Translations under genes and position numbers: made by a program
Notes under the pieces: generated by a model
The model's input: only the letters and a program-made list of their open reading frames with translations
Database searches by the model: none
Told to the model about the DNA's origin: nothing
Part shown: in pieces, positions 5,062-6,004 of the stretch
Numbering within the stretch: the stretch's first letter is position 1
How the letters are laid out: each line of letters starts with the position of its first letter
Assembly (NCBI GenBank): GCA_900551885.1
Contig: URXS01000116.1
Coordinates: forward strand, 1-6,004
Direction: 5' to 3'
Length of the DNA stretch: 6,004 nt
Origin: an uncultured Oscillibacter sp.
GTDB lineage: Bacteria > Bacillota > Clostridia > Oscillospirales > Oscillospiraceae

Positions 5062-5337
5062 AATCCATTTGGCGAATACGTCAAGATGCGATGAACGGGA
5101 CATGCCACGGATGTTTTCCTCTTCAGAGAGCTGCCGGTCTGGTGCGAGGCAGCGGGGCTTCTCCGCTGGTGTCACCCGGGAGCTGTGCGCGGAACCCTCG
5201 CAGAAGTACGCCGCACCGGCTGCCCTCCGATATCGGGGTACACGAGTGGCCGCCTCTCCGGCGGCAACGAGAGTGGTACCACGGAAGTTTGGCTTTCGCC
5301 TCTCCTGCCTCAGGCAGGTTTGTGCGAAAGCCTTTTT
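5062..5337 (+). promoter_or_regulatory. T-box leader with valine (GUC) specifier upstream of ilvE
   Basis: A tRNA-sensing leader RNA that allows transcription of the downstream gene when the matching tRNA is uncharged. Stem I: CGGG (5096-5099) pairs with CCCG (5175-5178), AGAGAG lies at 5125-5130, and a distal GCTGCC/GGCAGC stem (5130-5135, 5148-5153) encloses GGTGCGA. The specifier position, just before the conserved A and CCC, reads GUC (5171-5173), a valine codon. Stem II is GTGCG/CGCAC (5185-5189, 5212-5216) with an S-turn made by GAA (5192-5194) and AGTA (5205-5208). A CCGCC/GGCGG hairpin (5250-5264) precedes the T-box sequence AGAGTGGTACCACG (5270-5283). The tRNA-pairing UGGU (5274-5277) ends in U, fitting a discriminator A as in tRNA-Val. 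The antiterminator is GAGAG (5269-5273) with CTCTC (5300-5304) plus CGGAAG with CTTTCG (5282-5287, 5293-5298). Class is near certain; the GUC reading is likely. Confidence 0.92.
5291..5337 (+). terminator. T-box intrinsic terminator
   Basis: GGCTTTCG (5291-5298) pairs with CGAAAGCC (5325-5332), enclosing a second stem CCTGCC/GGCAGG (5304-5309, 5313-5318) with a TCA loop, and is followed by TTTTT (5333-5337). Its 5' strand shares 5293-5304 with the antiterminator, so the two folds exclude each other. Confidence 0.9.
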
Positions 5338-5385
5338 GTATTTTGGCGAAAAACTTCAAAATCAATCAAAAAGGAGCGTATCAAT

Positions 5386-6004
5386 ATGCTGGATATCAAA
5401 ATCACCAAGACCACCAGTCCCAAGGCCAAGCCCACGGACGAGAGCAAACTGGGCTTCGGCAAAATCTTTACGGACCACATGTTCGTGATGGACTACAGCC
5501 CCGACAAGGGCTGGCATGACGCCCGCATCGTTCCCTATCAGCCCTTCCCCCTGGAGCCTGCCTGCGTGATCTTCCATTACGCCCAGGAGATCTTTGAGGG
5601 TCTGAAGGCCTATCGGACTGCGGACAACAAGATCCAGCTGTTCCGCCCTGACTGCAACGCCCAGCGCATGCAGGACTCCGCCGACCGGATGTGCATTCCC
5701 AAGATCCCGGTGGACGACTTTGTCCAGGCAGTGAAGACCCTGGTGGAAGTGGATAAGGACTGGGTGCCCCACTCTGACGGCGCCTCCCTGTATATCCGTC
5801 CCTTCACCTTCGCCACCGATGTGGGCATGGGCGTCCACGCCAGCAAGAACTATACGTTCTGCATCATCTGCTCTCCCTCCGGCGCCTATTACGCCGAGGG
5901 CATTGATCCCGTCCGTATCTATGTGGAAGACGAGTATATCCGCGCGGCACCCGGCCTGACCGGCTTCACCAAGTGCGGCGGCAACTACGCTGCTTCCATC
6001 AAGG
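5386..6004 (+). CDS. ilvE: Branched-chain amino acid aminotransferase, class IV PLP fold (C-terminally cut by window edge)
   Basis: The first 206 residues of a PLP enzyme that exchanges amino groups between Val/Leu/Ile and 2-oxoglutarate, the last step of branched-chain amino acid synthesis and the first of their breakdown. Visible family marks: FHYAQEIFEGLKAYR (63-77), the RP-D-N-A-RM-SA-RM substrate region (87-102), LYIRPF (135-140), and K196-C-G-G-N-Y-A-A-S, where K196 is the expected Schiff-base lysine. The pattern matches the larger BCAT subgroup of about 340-360 residues, so roughly 140 residues are missing to the right. The start ATG at 5386 has AAGGAG at 5371-5376, nine bases upstream. 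It has its own promoter and a valine T-box, and lies next to the branched-chain 2-oxoacid oxidoreductase operon. Confidence 0.93.
   Translation, partial: MLDIKITKTTSPKAKPTDESKLGFGKIFTDHMFVMDYSPDKGWHDARIVPYQPFPLEPACVIFHYAQEIFEGLKAYRTADNKIQLFRPDCNAQRMQDSADRMCIPKIPVDDFVQAVKTLVEVDKDWVPHSDGASLYIRPFTFATDVGMGVHASKNYTFCIICSPSGAYYAEGIDPVRIYVEDEYIRAAPGLTGFTKCGGNYAASIK

Noticed and set aside
4892..5488. 198-residue plus-strand open frame across the T-box
   Set aside because: It overlaps the gamma subunit, the T-box RNA and the start of ilvE in the wrong frame; the RNA structure explains this sequence.

Overview
The window (6004 bp, GC-rich genes with AT-rich intergenic gaps) looks like a chromosomal segment of an anaerobic Gram-positive bacterium of the Clostridia, plausibly an Oscillospiraceae-type gut fermenter. 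That placement is inference from strong AAGGAGG-type ribosome binding sites, a T-box leader, a ferredoxin-dependent 2-oxoacid oxidoreductase operon and a CstA-like protein. There are no tRNA or rRNA genes, CRISPR arrays, insertion sequences or phage genes.

Layout. Positions 1-76 (minus strand) hold the first 25 codons of a membrane protein resembling the carbon-starvation/peptide or pyruvate transporter CstA. It is preceded by a structured leader of about 310 nt, a near-consensus promoter (394-422) and a palindrome upstream of the -35 box. A strong hairpin terminator (617-656) separates this from a minus-strand FadR-type (GntR/FCD) regulator at 698-1384. The gap between the regulator and the next gene carries two overlapping divergent promoters, with a short inverted repeat covering both -10 boxes.

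On the plus strand, 1610-4929 is a compact operon: a P-loop ATPase of unknown role, a 2x[4Fe-4S] ferredoxin subunit, a VorB-type alpha subunit, a TPP-binding beta subunit and a gamma subunit. Together the last four make a four-subunit 2-oxoacid:ferredoxin oxidoreductase, most like the 2-oxoisovalerate (branched-chain) type. After a GC hairpin, a separate promoter (5027-5055) starts a T-box leader. Its specifier reads GUC (valine), it contains the AGAGTGGTACCACG T-box and it has a textbook antiterminator/terminator switch. It controls a branched-chain amino acid aminotransferase (ilvE) that runs off the right edge with its PLP lysine still inside the window.

How the parts fit. The aminotransferase interconverts Val/Leu/Ile with their 2-oxoacids. 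The oxidoreductase interconverts those 2-oxoacids with branched acyl-CoAs, CO2 and reduced ferredoxin. The two transcription units thus form a branched-chain amino acid / branched fatty acid module usable for degradation or for reductive synthesis. The valine T-box favours a biosynthetic use of the aminotransferase. The adjacent FCD regulator is the likely controller of the oxidoreductase operon. The least understood components are the co-operonic ATPase and the structured cstA leader.
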